Source of the DNA: Gadus chalcogrammus
Lineage: Eukaryota > Chordata > Actinopteri > Gadiformes > Gadidae
Direction: 5' to 3'
Length of the DNA stretch: 64,000 bases
Assembly: GCF_026213295.1 (NCBI RefSeq)
Contig: NC_079420.1
Coordinates: forward strand, 17,968,312 to 18,032,311
Both the position numbers and the translations under genes were made by a program. The first letter of the stretch is position 1. Every line of letters begins with the position of its first letter. Below are positions 63,969 through 64,000 of this stretch, in pieces. Below the pieces are notes generated by a model. That model saw nothing but the letters and a program-made list of their open reading frames with translations. It searched no databases and was not told where the DNA came from.

Positions 63969-64000
63969 CTAGAATCAATGTTTGAGTGCAATTAAGGTAT

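Noticed and set aside
1..64000. tRNA, rRNA, CRISPR, operon or bacterial promoter features
   Set aside because: None seen; repeats here are transposon termini and microsatellites, and gene structure is vertebrate.

Overview
The window looks like ray-finned (teleost) fish genomic DNA. It holds a tandem array of single-exon, type I odorant receptor genes in fish-type repeat sequence: L2/CR1-like LINEs with an esterase ORF1, a Rex3/RTE LINE, many hAT elements, PIF/Harbinger-like elements and TTAA-target MITEs. There are no bacterial features and no tRNA or rRNA genes that I can see.

Nine complete odorant receptor (OR) ORFs, each exactly 306 codons and all on the minus strand, lie at 1050-1970, 6030-6950, 21802-22722, 26763-27683, 40368-41288, 49425-50345, 55259-56179, 58944-59864 and 63048-63968. 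I call them OR1-OR9 in window order. A tenth, decayed copy lies at 45664-45901. Each gene sits in a repeated unit of about 4 kb or more, which includes a conserved 3' flank and a conserved block 186-209 bp upstream of the start codon. OR2/OR3 and OR8/OR9 have flanks so similar that they must be recent duplicates. OR2 has a short 3' tract that matches OR4 instead of its sister OR3, as expected from gene conversion. No other host gene is evident.

The spaces between the ORs are filled by mobile elements, many nested in each other and delimited here by target-site duplications (TSDs). 2.4-5.2 kb: L2-like LINE remnant with an esterase-type ORF1. 7.4-13.1 kb: a second copy, split by a hAT that is itself split by a hAT. 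13.4-17.4 kb: an I/Nimb-like LINE, split inside its ORF by a 1.1-kb hAT. 17.6-20.8 kb: a hAT containing two more hATs. 24.5-26.4 kb: a hAT carrying a zinc-finger transposase start and two MITEs. 28.6-37.3 kb: a five-level nest, with LINE 1 split by LINE 2, LINE 2 by a hAT, the hAT by an unusual TGTCA-ended element, and that element by a solo LTR and another hAT. 37.9-40.1 kb: two more hATs. 46.8-53.9 kb: two PIF/Harbinger-like elements (one with a Myb/SANT-like ORF, one holding a second TGTCA-ended element) and a TTAA MITE. 60.5-62.1 kb: a 5'-truncated Rex3.

The ORs would act in olfactory sensory neurons as seven-helix receptors coupled to the olfactory G protein. They do not form an operon; each is presumably transcribed alone. 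A conserved AG directly before eight of the nine ATGs suggests an upstream non-coding exon spliced at the start codon. The part most likely to be undescribed is the pair of TGTCA-ended, 4-bp-TSD transposons.
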